Assembly: GCF_000385335.1 (NCBI RefSeq)
Contig: NZ_ARWA01000001.1
Coordinates: forward strand, 248,001-312,000
Direction: 5' to 3'
Length of the DNA: 64,000 nt
Source of the DNA: Methyloferula stellata AR4
GTDB taxonomy: Bacteria > Pseudomonadota > Alphaproteobacteria > Rhizobiales > Beijerinckiaceae
The stretch's first letter is position 1. Each line of letters begins with the position of its first letter. Below are positions 1 through 8,691 of the stretch, piece by piece. The notes under the pieces were generated by a model. That model ran no database searches. It saw nothing but the letters and a program-made list of their open reading frames with translations, and was not told the DNA's origin. Made by a program: the position numbers and the translations under genes.

Positions 1-66
1 CGGTAGTCAGGCCGTGGTGAGCGGACGCCGTCTTTGAAGCCGGTTCACGCCCAAATGGCACATTTT

Positions 67-1008
67 CTAGGATTGTCGTGCGACAATCCGGACAAGCTCA
101 GAAAGCGCTCCTGAAGCAGGCATCACACCGTATTCTCCACCAGCAGCCGAATAGACTAGCACGACTGCACCGACCATATTCGGCTCATGAAGATAGAGGG
201 CGACCTGTGTCACGGCCTGGTGGGCGATCCCTTTGGCACTCGCCTTACCGGACGCTCTTTTCAGCTCGATGACTATTCTCTCCGAATTTCGTCCAACCAC
301 AATATCAGCCTCGCTACTGGCAAATCGCTTATTTTGCTCTACGACTACATCAGGAAGACTGGCTAATTCTGAAGAGAGATACCCAGCGAGCGCGCCTTCC
401 AATCGATAGTAGTCATGGGCCGGTGAATGGCTAGGACCTATTGTATCAACGTGGCTCTGCGCAAACGCGAAAACCTTATTCGTCACTAGATCCAGAAGGG
501 GCGCATTTTGTTCTGCGCTTGTGAGCGCCTGAGCCGGTGCGGCAGAGGCAGCAGCATCAAACGCGAGCTTGCTGTCTATCTGGTCACTGAGTACGATCGC
601 AAAGACTGTAACTGATACGATTGCGAGAAGCGCCTCATCCTCGTCAAAGTCGAGCGTATAGTCGTGAGCTGATGGGTTTCGCCACTCACGACGGTAAATC
701 GTAAACTGGTCCAACACTTTTTTTCTGAGTAAGTTACTCGACCCCAGGAACTGTTCAATTTCGTATGGCCTGACGCTCTGGGGATCTTTACCTGCGATTA
801 CGCGGTAAGCTTCTTTGATGCTGCCCTCAAAAGCCTGATTGCATCGGAAGATTACATCAGTGAAAAGTGTTTCGTCAGGTTCACTTTGCCCTCTCAAGAA
901 GTGCCGGATAGCAGCATCGATGTGGGACTTGACTGCCCTTAACCCATCGACATGGAGACCAACAGGTAGCTCCTTGATTTTCCGATCGAGGACTTCTTGA
1001 ATATCCAT
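67..1008 (-). CDS. HEPN-like plus PD-(D/E)XK nuclease-like protein
   Basis: Predicted 313-residue soluble protein, not recognised as a named family. The N-terminal half is helical and carries an R-N-P-S-A-H motif (residues 110-115), the R-X4-H signature of HEPN ribonuclease domains. The C-terminal part has the order expected of a PD-(D/E)XK restriction-like fold: a helix with glutamates, then EADIVVG (Asp 235), a short turn, and VIELKRA (Glu 248, Lys 250), followed by a helix. Such fusions are common in defence or toxin systems; that role is an inference. The frame is open to a GTG at 1092, but the ATG at 1008 starts the regular sequence, and the extra 28 residues look non-coding. No clear Shine-Dalgarno site precedes either. 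The next gene upstream runs the same way, 246 bp off. Base composition is lower in GC than the rest of the window. Confidence 0.65.
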   Translation of the reverse strand: MDIQEVLDRKIKELPVGLHVDGLRAVKSHIDAAIRHFLRGQSEPDETLFTDVIFRCNQAFEGSIKEAYRVIAGKDPQSVRPYEIEQFLGSSNLLRKKVLDQFTIYRREWRNPSAHDYTLDFDEDEALLAIVSVTVFAIVLSDQIDSKLAFDAAASAAPAQALTSAEQNAPLLDLVTNKVFAFAQSHVDTIGPSHSPAHDYYRLEGALAGYLSSELASLPDVVVEQNKRFASSEADIVVGRNSERIVIELKRASGKASAKGIAHQAVTQVALYLHEPNMVGAVVLVYSAAGGEYGVMPASGALSELVRIVARQS

Positions 1009-1254
1009 GTGAGCCGAGCTGTTCTGGAGAGAAGGACATATTGATAGGGCCGCGCGGATCGCGCAAGCGCCTTCCTTTATGCTTGGAGCCACGCCGTCAC
1101 AGAAAAACAGGCTTAGTTACGAACATCGGCTTTCCAGAAGCAGATTAAAGATGGCGCCTTCGAGACATTTCCGGCGTCCTCTTCCGGAGATACGGCGACA
1201 CTCAAAACTTCTGAATATTCATTCCGCCTCTTGCTTCGGTTCATACCCTAGAGG

Positions 1255-2436
1255 TCAGTGTTGCTCGCCATTGGTGGACGTGAGGATCGAATGGAGCGAC
1301 TTTAATCCCTCAATCATCGCATCGACTAACGCACCGTAAATTTCGGAAAGCCCCGCGCCATGACGGATACCTAGGCGTTCCACGGCGCTCGACAACAACT
1401 CCTCGCGGCGCGACGCGGAGGTGAGGTGCGAGTAGGCGACCCTCAAATCATAGAGAACATAGAGTGGCATCAGAGCGGTCGGGGCGGCACTCGAATTGTC
1501 GATCGTCTCCAAAGCCGATTGGAATCGCTTCAACGAGCCAGAACCGGCCGAGCTTGCTCCGATGCTTTTCAGCAGCTTTTCGAGCTTCGCATTGTCCATC
1601 GACTCGATGAAAATGCGCGTGAGGCTATCGAAGATGTGCTTGCGTTCCTTCTCTGTATCGACGACCGGCGGCGTCAAGCCGGCGATCGTGTCGATCAACT
1701 CCTTGTCCAGGTGATAGAGCTTAGCTTTGAAGTGCGCCTCGAAGGCCTGATCAAGCTCCGTCCGGCCCGTGATGATCGAGGCCTCCTTCGGCGGCTCGGT
1801 GAAAATGCACTCGATCTGTCCGTCGTAAAACTCGCTCCCGATCGAGTGATCGGATTCAACATTCTCCGATCGTAGATAGAACTGCTCCGACTCCGAAAGC
1901 TTGGCGATGTCGCCGAGCCACATGATCACCTTGCCATAGCGGTTGATCCCGAAGGAGATAAAGTCCTCCTCCATATCGACCGTACCGTATGACTGTGACG
2001 CAAAACGCACCTCGTATTTGGGCGAGTTTTCGAACTTCAGCAAAACCTCTTTGTTGAAATACAACGGACAGAGAAAGCCCACATCAAACTGCCGGTACAG
2101 GCCAGGGATATATCGGTAGTCGTCCGCATCCACGAGAAACGGCACGTTCGTAAACTTGAAATCAACCGGCCGCTTTTGCTTTGCTACCGAAGCCTTATTG
2201 CTTCCCTTTTTCATCGCCTCCTCATGAATTCGGATGATGGCGAAGCGGGAGTCGTCGGTCAGGTAGTATTTGTTACATCGATGACAATGCAGGTGCGGCA
2301 AGCCCCGAATCGTTATCTCGACGCCGGAGACATCTTCGGAGAAGTCGGTGAAGACCAAATCCATACTTTGACCGCATACGTCACAATAGAGCCTGCGGAC
2401 TTCTCCATCTTTCGGAAACAGCTCTGACAGGAGCAA
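1255..2436 (-). CDS. Zinc-ribbon protein with C-terminal HEPN-like motif
   Basis: Predicted 393-residue protein of unknown function. The N-terminus has two CXXC pairs (Cys 18/21 and Cys 51/54) spaced like the YgiT/MqsA zinc finger of antitoxin-like proteins. The middle has no motif I recognise. The C-terminal helical region holds L-R-V-A-Y-S-H (Arg 332 to His 337), an R-X4-H arrangement like the Apea-type HEPN domain. The start is TTG at 2436: an AGGAGG-type ribosome binding site lies 8 nt upstream and no ATG competes. It sits head-to-tail with the HEPN/nuclease gene downstream, so the two may form one module. The function of the pair is unknown; a nucleic-acid-targeting defence or stress role is inferred only from the motifs. 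Confidence 0.6.
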   Translation of the reverse strand: MLLSELFPKDGEVRRLYCDVCGQSMDLVFTDFSEDVSGVEITIRGLPHLHCHRCNKYYLTDDSRFAIIRIHEEAMKKGSNKASVAKQKRPVDFKFTNVPFLVDADDYRYIPGLYRQFDVGFLCPLYFNKEVLLKFENSPKYEVRFASQSYGTVDMEEDFISFGINRYGKVIMWLGDIAKLSESEQFYLRSENVESDHSIGSEFYDGQIECIFTEPPKEASIITGRTELDQAFEAHFKAKLYHLDKELIDTIAGLTPPVVDTEKERKHIFDSLTRIFIESMDNAKLEKLLKSIGASSAGSGSLKRFQSALETIDNSSAAPTALMPLYVLYDLRVAYSHLTSASRREELLSSAVERLGIRHGAGLSEIYGALVDAMIEGLKSLHSILTSTNGEQH

Positions 2437-2681
2437 ATTTCGTCCCTCCTCGCCTTCTAAGCGACAGTCCTCTGCACTGCCCGGAAGATAGTATCAAATG
2501 GACGACGGCTTAGGGCCTCATCGTCTAAGTTCCTGGATGACGCCAATGGGCGCAAATTGATCATTCAATCCCCTCCCGCCCCTCCCCTCTCCCCCACCCA
2601 GACTTCCCGCGCCTGAGATCATCTGCTAGACGACATGCGGATTTCATATGATCGTCGCGATCAAACAGGCGCTTGTCTTCA

Positions 2682-3422
2682 ATGTCCATGACCGAGGTAC
2701 GGGCGCGCAAGGAGCGGGTGGACACGGCGATCCGCAACCGCGACCCGGGGCTTTTCGCCAATAGTTTCGTTGCCTGGCTGGAAGCCATGTCGTTTTTGCG
2801 CGTGGCGCCCAACATGGCGAAGATCGGCCTCGATCCGGGTCCGATCCCCAGTTTCACCTATGTCGATCTCCGCGAAATGACCGTCCGCGTCGATGCCGAC
2901 GATACGGTCATGGCCTATTGCATCTCGGCCGGGCTCAAGGCCGACGGCTCCGGCTTTCGCGGCCTGCACAATATTCTGACCTATCAATTGGGCCCGCTTT
3001 ATCCAGGCTCGACCGCGCTTGCCCATTGCAATCAGATCATCGATCCGATCGTCAGCTTGGACGATGCCGTCGGCCAAGTCCTCAAAGACATGCTGGAGGG
3101 CCAAAGCTTCGACGCGGCGGGCCTCTGGAATGCCGGTTTGCGGGTGTTGCAGCGCCTGCGTTCGTCGAATTTCGCGGCGGAACTTGCGCCGCTTTTAGCC
3201 GAATGGCTGCGCCTGCGCTGGGCGGAAGCCATCGCCGAACCTGGCCGTTTCAAGCTCGCGCGGCCCGAAACGGCCGGGCCCGCGATCAACCTTGCCCTGG
3301 CCGATTCGATCAATGACCAAGCCTTTGTGGCCGGCCTGCTTCACGCCGCTTTCGACGCGCTCGATCCGGCTCCCGACCCGGAATATCGCAAACAGCTCGC
3401 AGTAATCGCCAAGCGCGCCTAG
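2682..3422 (+). CDS. Conserved hypothetical protein
   Basis: Predicted 246-residue protein that I do not recognise. It has no signal peptide or membrane segment and a mixed alpha/beta composition; the C-terminal half is rich in Ala, Leu and Arg helices. GC content and codon use match the core genome, unlike the two genes to the left. The frame is open from a TTG at 2673; ATG at 2682 or 2688 is more likely, and no strong Shine-Dalgarno site decides between them. It is followed by a 420-bp gap and then a histidine kinase on the same strand, with no evident operon link. Confidence 0.55.
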   Translation: MSMTEVRARKERVDTAIRNRDPGLFANSFVAWLEAMSFLRVAPNMAKIGLDPGPIPSFTYVDLREMTVRVDADDTVMAYCISAGLKADGSGFRGLHNILTYQLGPLYPGSTALAHCNQIIDPIVSLDDAVGQVLKDMLEGQSFDAAGLWNAGLRVLQRLRSSNFAAELAPLLAEWLRLRWAEAIAEPGRFKLARPETAGPAINLALADSINDQAFVAGLLHAAFDALDPAPDPEYRKQLAVIAKRA

Positions 3423-3844
3423 AGCATCGGACCAAAAAGCGCGAACAGCGCATGATTTGCTTCGAGCTGCGGCGGAAAACCGCGTCACGCCCTTCGGCGC
3501 CCCGCCCTATGTCGCCTGTAGAGAAGCAAGTGCCATCTGGCATAAGCGCCATCTGACATATTACTGACATATGAGTTCGATCAAAATCATCGCAGAAAAG
3601 CAATGTGGAAGAAGACATGCGATTCGCCGGACGCGGTAAGCTTAGGTAAATGCCTAAACTTGTTGGCATAGTCCTGACTCAATTACGGGAGTCTATCCTG
3701 TTCGTGATTCTGGATTGGTTCGATCCAAAATATCGATTCGACCCAAATCATGAGACCGATTTATAGCCGTTCGCTGATCGAAACAGGCTTTGAAAAGCTT
3801 GGCAAAGGGTCTATCCCTTGGCTCCGAGCGAGGCATGATAGCCG
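3423..3844. other. Intergenic region before histidine kinase
   Basis: No gene is seen. It starts with a degraded copy of the AGAGCATCGGACC palindrome family next to the preceding stop. Around 3525-3575 two imperfect direct repeats of GCCATCTG(G/A)CATA and a repeated TGACATAT are visible, possibly promoter or operator sequence. At 3671-3691 a 21-nt segment closely matches 43659-43681, the right end of a MITE-like repeat plus its flank. Confidence 0.4.
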
Positions 3845-5347
3845 ATGCGTGATATTGCGATTCAGAACGATCCTTATGCGCCCCTGGCGAGCTATACCGT
3901 CTGCCGGCGCGGCGGGGCCCGGTTCGGCCTTGCGACGCGCGTTCTGATTCTGGTCGCAGCCTTCGTTATGGTGGCGGAGGTTTTGATCTATGTCCCGTCG
4001 CTGTCGATCTTCCACGACAATTGGCTGCGCAATCGCCTCAGCGCCGGCTATACGGCGGCGCTTGTCCTCGAGGCCGCACCGCGCGGCATGATTCCCGAGG
4101 CTTTGTCGCGCCAGCTTCTCGACAGCGTGCCGGCGCGAATCATCGTCTTGCAAGCCCATGGCGCACGCAGCATCCTCGCCGCTTCGGAAATCCCGCCGCG
4201 CGTCGATGACACCTATGATCTGCGCCAGCCGACCTGGTTTGGTTCGCTCGCCGCGACGATCGGGACGCTGACGGCACCGCAAGGCCGCGTACTCACGATT
4301 TACGGTGCCGCGCCGATGGGTGGCGACGCCGTCGAAATCACCATGGACGAAGCGCCTCTCAAAGTCGCCATGCATGGCTACTCTCTACGGCTGCTCAATC
4401 TGTCGCTGATCGTTTCCGGCATCGTCGCGGTCCTCGCCATGGCAGCGATCCATTTCATGGTGCTCGCGCCGGTGCGGCGGCTGACCACCAGCATCGTCGA
4501 TTTCGGCGAAGATCCGGAAGATTCGGCGCGGATCATCGTGCCCTCAGGCTCGCAGCACGAGATCGGTCAGGCCGAGGAAGCCCTGGCGCTCATGCAAGAT
4601 GCGCTCGCGCGCGAGTTGCACCAGAAGAAACATCTGGCCGCTTTGGGGCTCGCCGTCGCCAAGATCAATCATGATCTGCGCAATATGCTCGCCTCTTCGC
4701 AGCTTCTGTCGGATCGTCTGGCGAATGTCACCGATCCTTTGGCCCAGCGCATCGCGCCGAAACTCGTCGCGACGCTCGACCGTGCGATCAGATTCTGTCA
4801 GGCGACCTTGACCTATGGGCGCGCGGCCGACGATCCGCCCAATCCGAACAGTTTGATATTGCGCGCGCTCGTCACCGAAATGATCGATTATTTGCCATTG
4901 AACGGCAAAATCTCCGTCGAGATCGTCAATGACGTCGATGACGGATTTGAGATTCTGGCCGACAGCGAACAAATGTTTCGCGTCCTGTTGAATCTGACCC
5001 GCAACAGCGTCGAAGCGCTGCAAAGCGCCGGGCCGGGCCGCGGCCGGCCTGCGCGTATCTCGCTCAGCGCCTATTTCGACGCCGATCAGAACGCCTCAGT
5101 CATCGAAGTCTCGGATACGGGACCGGGCATCCCAGACAATCTGCGCCCGAAGCTTTTCGCAGCCTTCATGGCCTCCACGCGGCGCGGCGGCTCGGGCCTT
5201 GGCCTTGCGATCGCCGCCGATCTCGTGCGCGCGCACCGGGGCACGATCACGCTCCTCCCGCAGGCGGAAGGTATCGGCGCGACCTTCCGCATCACCCTGC
5301 CGGCCAATCCGCCCATCGCCACGACGGCGAAAATCGCCCGCGCCTAG
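3845..5347 (+). CDS. Membrane sensor histidine kinase
   Basis: Predicted 500-residue two-component sensor kinase. A hydrophobic segment near residues 30-50 and another near 178-205 bracket a periplasmic sensor region of about 130 residues. A HAMP-like linker follows, then the H-box (AVAKINHDLRNML, His near 278), the N-box (LLNLTRNSVEAL), G1 (DTGPGIP) and G2 (GGSGLGLAIAADLV) of the HATPase_c domain. The HDLRN core is intact. No response regulator lies beside it, so it is an orphan in this window and its signal is unknown. The ATG at 3845 is the first in frame. A GC-rich hairpin follows the stop. Confidence 0.88.
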   Translation: MRDIAIQNDPYAPLASYTVCRRGGARFGLATRVLILVAAFVMVAEVLIYVPSLSIFHDNWLRNRLSAGYTAALVLEAAPRGMIPEALSRQLLDSVPARIIVLQAHGARSILAASEIPPRVDDTYDLRQPTWFGSLAATIGTLTAPQGRVLTIYGAAPMGGDAVEITMDEAPLKVAMHGYSLRLLNLSLIVSGIVAVLAMAAIHFMVLAPVRRLTTSIVDFGEDPEDSARIIVPSGSQHEIGQAEEALALMQDALARELHQKKHLAALGLAVAKINHDLRNMLASSQLLSDRLANVTDPLAQRIAPKLVATLDRAIRFCQATLTYGRAADDPPNPNSLILRALVTEMIDYLPLNGKISVEIVNDVDDGFEILADSEQMFRVLLNLTRNSVEALQSAGPGRGRPARISLSAYFDADQNASVIEVSDTGPGIPDNLRPKLFAAFMASTRRGGSGLGLAIAADLVRAHRGTITLLPQAEGIGATFRITLPANPPIATTAKIARA

Positions 5348-5348
5348 A

Positions 5349-5367
5349 GCGGCTTGCCGAAAGCCGC
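5349..5367 (+). terminator. Hairpin after histidine kinase
   Basis: GCGGCTT, a 5-nt loop and AAGCCGC form a perfect 7-bp stem directly after the kinase stop, followed by GGGGCGGTTTT. It is either a weak rho-independent terminator or part of the palindromic repeat family whose right end (GGTCCGATGCG) follows it. Confidence 0.4.
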
Positions 5368-5524
5368 GGGGCGGTTTTGGGTCCGATGCGTTAACATCTG
5401 ATTTCAGAAGCTTTTGCGGCGCCTATTGCAACGGCGCGCGTGAGCCGCTAATGACACCGCTCGACTTTGATTTCGCTCTGGCCGCGCAGCACGCGGCCAG
5501 GATCAACGGCGGTTCAAAGCGCAG

Positions 5525-5601
5525 GCGCCCGTAGCTCAGCTGGATAGAGCACTAGACTACGAATCTAGGGGTCAGGAGTTCGAATCTCTTCGGGCGCGCC
5601 A
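5525..5601 (+). tRNA. tRNA-Arg (anticodon ACG)
   Basis: A 77-nt cloverleaf. Acceptor arm GCGCCCG (5525-5531) pairs with CGGGCGC (5591-5597); discriminator G and an encoded CCA end the gene at 5601. The D-arm contains AGCTCAGCTGGATAGAGC. The anticodon stem CTAGA/TCTAG closes the loop CTACGAA, giving anticodon ACG for CGN arginine codons. The T-arm is AGGAG-TTCGAAT-CTCTT with one G.U pair. The 3' end is repeated downstream at 7409-7420, and a recombinase remnant abuts it. Confidence 0.95.
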
Positions 5602-5604
5602 TTT
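5593..5604 (+). repeat. Possible attL: tRNA-Arg 3' end
   Basis: The 12-nt GGCGCGCCATTT spans the tRNA 3' end and its encoded CCA and recurs identically at 7409-7420, so it could mark the left end of an integrated element. The GGCGCGCC core is a palindrome common in GC-rich DNA, which weakens the case. Confidence 0.35.
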
Positions 5605-6519
5605 AGCACTCATCTGCGAACCGGCCAGAATGGCGGCCGGGCTGGCTATAACCGCATTTTCGAGACGGTCTTTTCGGCCCTTAATCCGAATGATGCGAGC
5701 ATCAACCGCGACGACATCAACGCTCGACTGAAGATATGCTTGCGGAAGGGAATCAAGCCGCTCGTAAAATCTTCGAGCATCATATCGCTTCCGAGATGGA
5801 AAGGCCTGTTCTCGCGCGCCAAGCGCGAGTCTTGCGGAAGCGTCCGTCCTGACCTTGCACGGTCCCTCATTCCGGAGTACGCCGCTTGTAGGGAGAGGGC
5901 TCCGCCTCGCAAGACTCAAGGAAGGTAATCGACCGATGCTTTGATGCCGGAGTGATCGCAGATGCGGTGTTCGGCAGTCCTAGAATCCGTGGTGAGCGCT
6001 TCGATAAATCGAATGGGATGTTTCCCTCGCAGAGCATCTTGCAGATTCTCGCCGAGCTTATGATGCCTATTGTGCACGGTCTCGGGTCGAAAACGCCACG
6101 CGGACCTGCGACCACGAATTCCTGGTGTCGACGTCAGTCGAAAGGTCCGAAATGCCATCGGGGCAGCAAACCCAAAGCGACTGACGGGTCGTCAAGTCCT
6201 CTTAGCTATCTCCTCCGCGAAAGATCAGCCAATTATCTTATTCCGTGCCCGCGACCAACAATCCCTGTGCTGTTTGACCATTCCGATAATCGGGCCGCAT
6301 TCCTTTTCTCGCAAACAATTGGTTCGAGCTGATGATTGATATCGAGACATTCCGGGGAGGCGGACGCCGCCAATTTTTTTATGTCAGGCTGGGAAGCACG
6401 GAACCATGGACATGGAAACACTCGGATGAAGGATCAAGAGATGTAAGGCGGTTGAGTATGAAACGGGATCGTCAGTTACGCCACTTGGCCTCCCGAAGCA
6501 TTCGATCCGGCACGAGTTC
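5605..6519. other. Decayed region after tRNA-Arg
   Basis: About 900 bp without an intact gene. Apart from the recombinase tail (5641-5783) the reading frames are short and overlap in several phases, and none begins with a good ribosome binding site. Composition is lower in GC than the flanking core genes. It reads as remnants of an integrated element between the tRNA and the hydroxylase gene. Confidence 0.55.
5641..5783 (-). pseudogene. Serine recombinase C-terminal remnant (frameshifted)
   Basis: Read on the minus strand, one frame gives MMLEDFTSGLIPFRK and the next gives AYLQSSVDVVAVDARIIRIK followed by GRKDRLENAVIAS. Together they match the usual C-terminal end of large serine recombinases (FRKAYLQS..VDVVEVD...IRIKG.KD.LE.AV). 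The two halves join at about 5741-5747, where AAGGCATAT would be expected and AAGCATAT is found: a one-base deletion. The catalytic N-terminal resolvase domain and the zinc ribbon are missing. The reading frame runs into the antisense of tRNA-Arg, a common arrangement for integrases that use the tRNA end as attachment site. Family recognition is from memory of the motif. Confidence 0.6.
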
Positions 6520-7347
6520 ATGGTAGACCTCTTCTTCAGACATTCCGATACTGCCCAGATCCTGATATTCGCCGTGTGCTTCGCCCTGGTCGGCATCGTC
6601 GAGCGCATTTGCGTCGGTCTGCCGGACGCGGCGGTCATCCGTCACATGTCGCTAAATGCTCTCTTTGTCTTCATAGCCCTGCCGCTGGAACTTGTTGTTG
6701 GCGTCATCTGCTTCGGCGTTTCGCGATGGGCTACGGATCATCACTTCGGTCTGATGTTTTTACAGCCAGCCTGGCTCGGCTTGGCTCTGCGATCTGGCAT
6801 CGTCTTCGTGTTGCTGGATCTCGGCGATTATGTGTACCACCGCATTATGCATCATACGCCGTGGCTGTGGTGTTTCCACCTTGTCCACCACACGGATCAG
6901 ATCGTCGATTCCTCGACTACCGTGCGCGAGCATCCGGGCGAAACGATCGTCCGTGGGAGCTTTCTCGTGTTGTGGACGCTGGTGCTTGGCGCCTCCGAAG
7001 AGGTGCTGCTCCTTCGCCAAGCAGCGGAGAGCGTATTCGCTGTGCTTTCTCACTCCGCGGTGCGGATGCCGAGAGAGTTCGGCACATGGTTCGGCTTCGT
7101 CTTCGTGTCGCCGAATCTTCATCACGTACACCACCATCGCGCGCTTCCCTATACAGATCGGAATTTCGGGGGGGTGTTTTCCGTGTGGGATAGGCTCTTT
7201 GGGACCTTTGTCGAACTTGAGCAGACCCATTGTGCTTTCGGTCTCGACACGCACGGGGAGGCACAATCGTGCGCTCGCTTCGGTAGTTTAATGACCATGC
7301 CGATCTGGCCGAAGGAGGGTCGTCTTCAACCACCCTCGGGTCCGTAG
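6520..7347 (+). CDS. Fatty acid hydroxylase / sterol desaturase family protein
   Basis: Predicted 275-residue integral membrane di-iron enzyme. It has four hydrophobic stretches (about 10-30, 45-68, 85-108 and 145-165) and the histidine clusters of the family: HRIMHH, HLVHH and LHHVHHH, with the final FGGVFSVWDRLFGTF block usual for C-5 sterol desaturase/alkylglycerol monooxygenase-like proteins. The reaction would be O2-dependent hydroxylation or desaturation of a lipid; the substrate cannot be read from sequence. It starts at ATG 6520 with a poor ribosome binding site. It lies between the tRNA-linked recombinase remnant and a 12-bp repeat of the tRNA end, so it may be cargo of an old insertion. 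Confidence 0.82.
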   Translation: MVDLFFRHSDTAQILIFAVCFALVGIVERICVGLPDAAVIRHMSLNALFVFIALPLELVVGVICFGVSRWATDHHFGLMFLQPAWLGLALRSGIVFVLLDLGDYVYHRIMHHTPWLWCFHLVHHTDQIVDSSTTVREHPGETIVRGSFLVLWTLVLGASEEVLLLRQAAESVFAVLSHSAVRMPREFGTWFGFVFVSPNLHHVHHHRALPYTDRNFGGVFSVWDRLFGTFVELEQTHCAFGLDTHGEAQSCARFGSLMTMPIWPKEGRLQPPSGP

Positions 7348-7408
7348 GTTACAGCCGTTCACTTTGAAGGAAACACATACTTACGTGATCCGCAGTTTTA
7401 TCCTGAGT

Positions 7409-7420
7409 GGCGCGCCATTT
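7409..7420 (+). repeat. Possible attR: repeat of tRNA-Arg 3' end
   Basis: GGCGCGCCATTT, identical to 5593-5604. Together the two copies would bound a ~1.8-kb insertion holding the recombinase remnant and the hydroxylase. A near copy (GGCGCGCCATTG) inside the next gene shows that the core occurs by chance nearby. Confidence 0.3.
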
Positions 7421-7441
7421 TAAAACTGCGTTGCGAGCGCG

Positions 7442-8503
7442 TCACGGCGCGCCGCCGCCCGGCACGATCCTCTCGCTCAGTTTCTGATCCACGATCTTGA
7501 CCGTGCGGTCGATCTCGTCATTCGGCATCCCGAGCTGATGCGAAATCAACCTCACCAGCAGGTCGACCCGCTCGATGAAAGGCGCGCCATTGGCCACAGC
7601 GCGGGCCGCCGACGAGGGTTTGAGGAGGCTTTCCGCCGCTTTGGCGTATTTCTCGAAAGGCACCTGATCCTTTGGGTCGGCCCCCAGACGCTGAGCGATG
7701 GCGTCTACATGGTCATAGATGGCCTGGGAGCGCTTCAGATCAGCATGCACCGCATCGCGGATCGACTGCGGCTCCTGAGGCGTGATGCAGCGGTAATTTC
7801 CGGTGAGGAGCATCGACCATTTAGCCAGAGGCACGAACAGCGAATCGAAGACTTTGAGCTTTACCGGAACGTCCTGCCCGTCCAATTTCACCGCGTCTAT
7901 GTCCGCCTCCAGCTCCCGAAGCAGGAGGTTATGGGCCTCATCCGCAAATATCGCTGCTTTGAAGTTTGTCGGCAGGCCGACATGCAGGACATTCGCAGCC
8001 TCTTCCGGCGGCCGGAAGGCCTGCGGGTCGGGCGAGCAGAGCGACACCAGTCCGGGCTCAAACCGCTCCCACACCAGCGCATTGGTATAGGCCTCTTCAA
8101 GGTCCATTCCAGCCAGCGCCGGGATCCGTTTGAGATAGGGCAAGGGCGGCATGTTCATGATCGAAAGACAAGGCAGCTTCGCCTCGGCGATCTTGATCAT
8201 CAGAACCCGGACCGTATGATTGGTGTACTGCGGCTCCTGCATGGCAAGGCCGACCAGATCATAACGGGAAAGGTCGACGTCTTCGGGCGTGCTCGCGTCC
8301 AATTTGCCGGGCAGATCGCGCGAGAAGATCGACCGGTGCGCCGGCTCGTCACGCAGCTTGATGCGGACTTCGGTACCATCGCGATTGATGAGTTCCGCGG
8401 TCTTCTTCCGGCAAACCAGGGTCACGTTATGACCCGCCATCAGCAGCTTTGTCGCCAGTAATGAGCCATACGAGGCTCCAAGAATCAGAATGTTACGCGC
8501 CAT
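7442..8503 (-). CDS. Ketopantoate reductase (ApbA/PanE)-like protein
   Basis: Predicted 353-residue cytosolic oxidoreductase. Residues 3-12 (RNILILGASY) form the first beta strand and glycine loop of a Rossmann NAD(P)-binding fold, with R/K residues near 36-40 fitting an NADP preference. The C-terminal helical half resembles the substrate domain of the ketopantoate reductase superfamily, but I cannot confirm the catalytic lysine and glutamate, so the substrate is open. The frame extends to GTG 8518; ATG 8503 is preferred because it starts right at the Rossmann strand and has GGAAG 8 nt upstream. It stands alone, separated from ccoS by ~190 bp in which I see nothing notable. Confidence 0.62.
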   Translation of the reverse strand: MARNILILGASYGSLLATKLLMAGHNVTLVCRKKTAELINRDGTEVRIKLRDEPAHRSIFSRDLPGKLDASTPEDVDLSRYDLVGLAMQEPQYTNHTVRVLMIKIAEAKLPCLSIMNMPPLPYLKRIPALAGMDLEEAYTNALVWERFEPGLVSLCSPDPQAFRPPEEAANVLHVGLPTNFKAAIFADEAHNLLLRELEADIDAVKLDGQDVPVKLKVFDSLFVPLAKWSMLLTGNYRCITPQEPQSIRDAVHADLKRSQAIYDHVDAIAQRLGADPKDQVPFEKYAKAAESLLKPSSAARAVANGAPFIERVDLLVRLISHQLGMPNDEIDRTVKIVDQKLSERIVPGGGAP

Positions 8504-8691
8504 ACTCCCCACTTCCACAGATTATGAGTGCTTACCCCAGCCATTCTACGATTATCATTGTTTCACGGCGCAGGGTGCAAAAGATCGTCAGCAGCCCTTT
8601 AGAACGCATGAGTGGAAAAAAGAGCAAGTCGTCGCAGCGGGAAATCAATAATATAAATGTTCGCCGTTTGATCCTCTCCGGCGCTCGAAAT

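Noticed and set aside
5572-5919. 115-residue minus-strand ORF as an intact gene
   Set aside because: It is the second half of a frameshifted recombinase tail and runs through the antisense of tRNA-Arg.
7580-7590. GGCGCGCCATT as a third attachment-site copy
   Set aside because: It lies inside a coding gene and differs at the next base; it reflects how common the GGCGCGCC palindrome is here.
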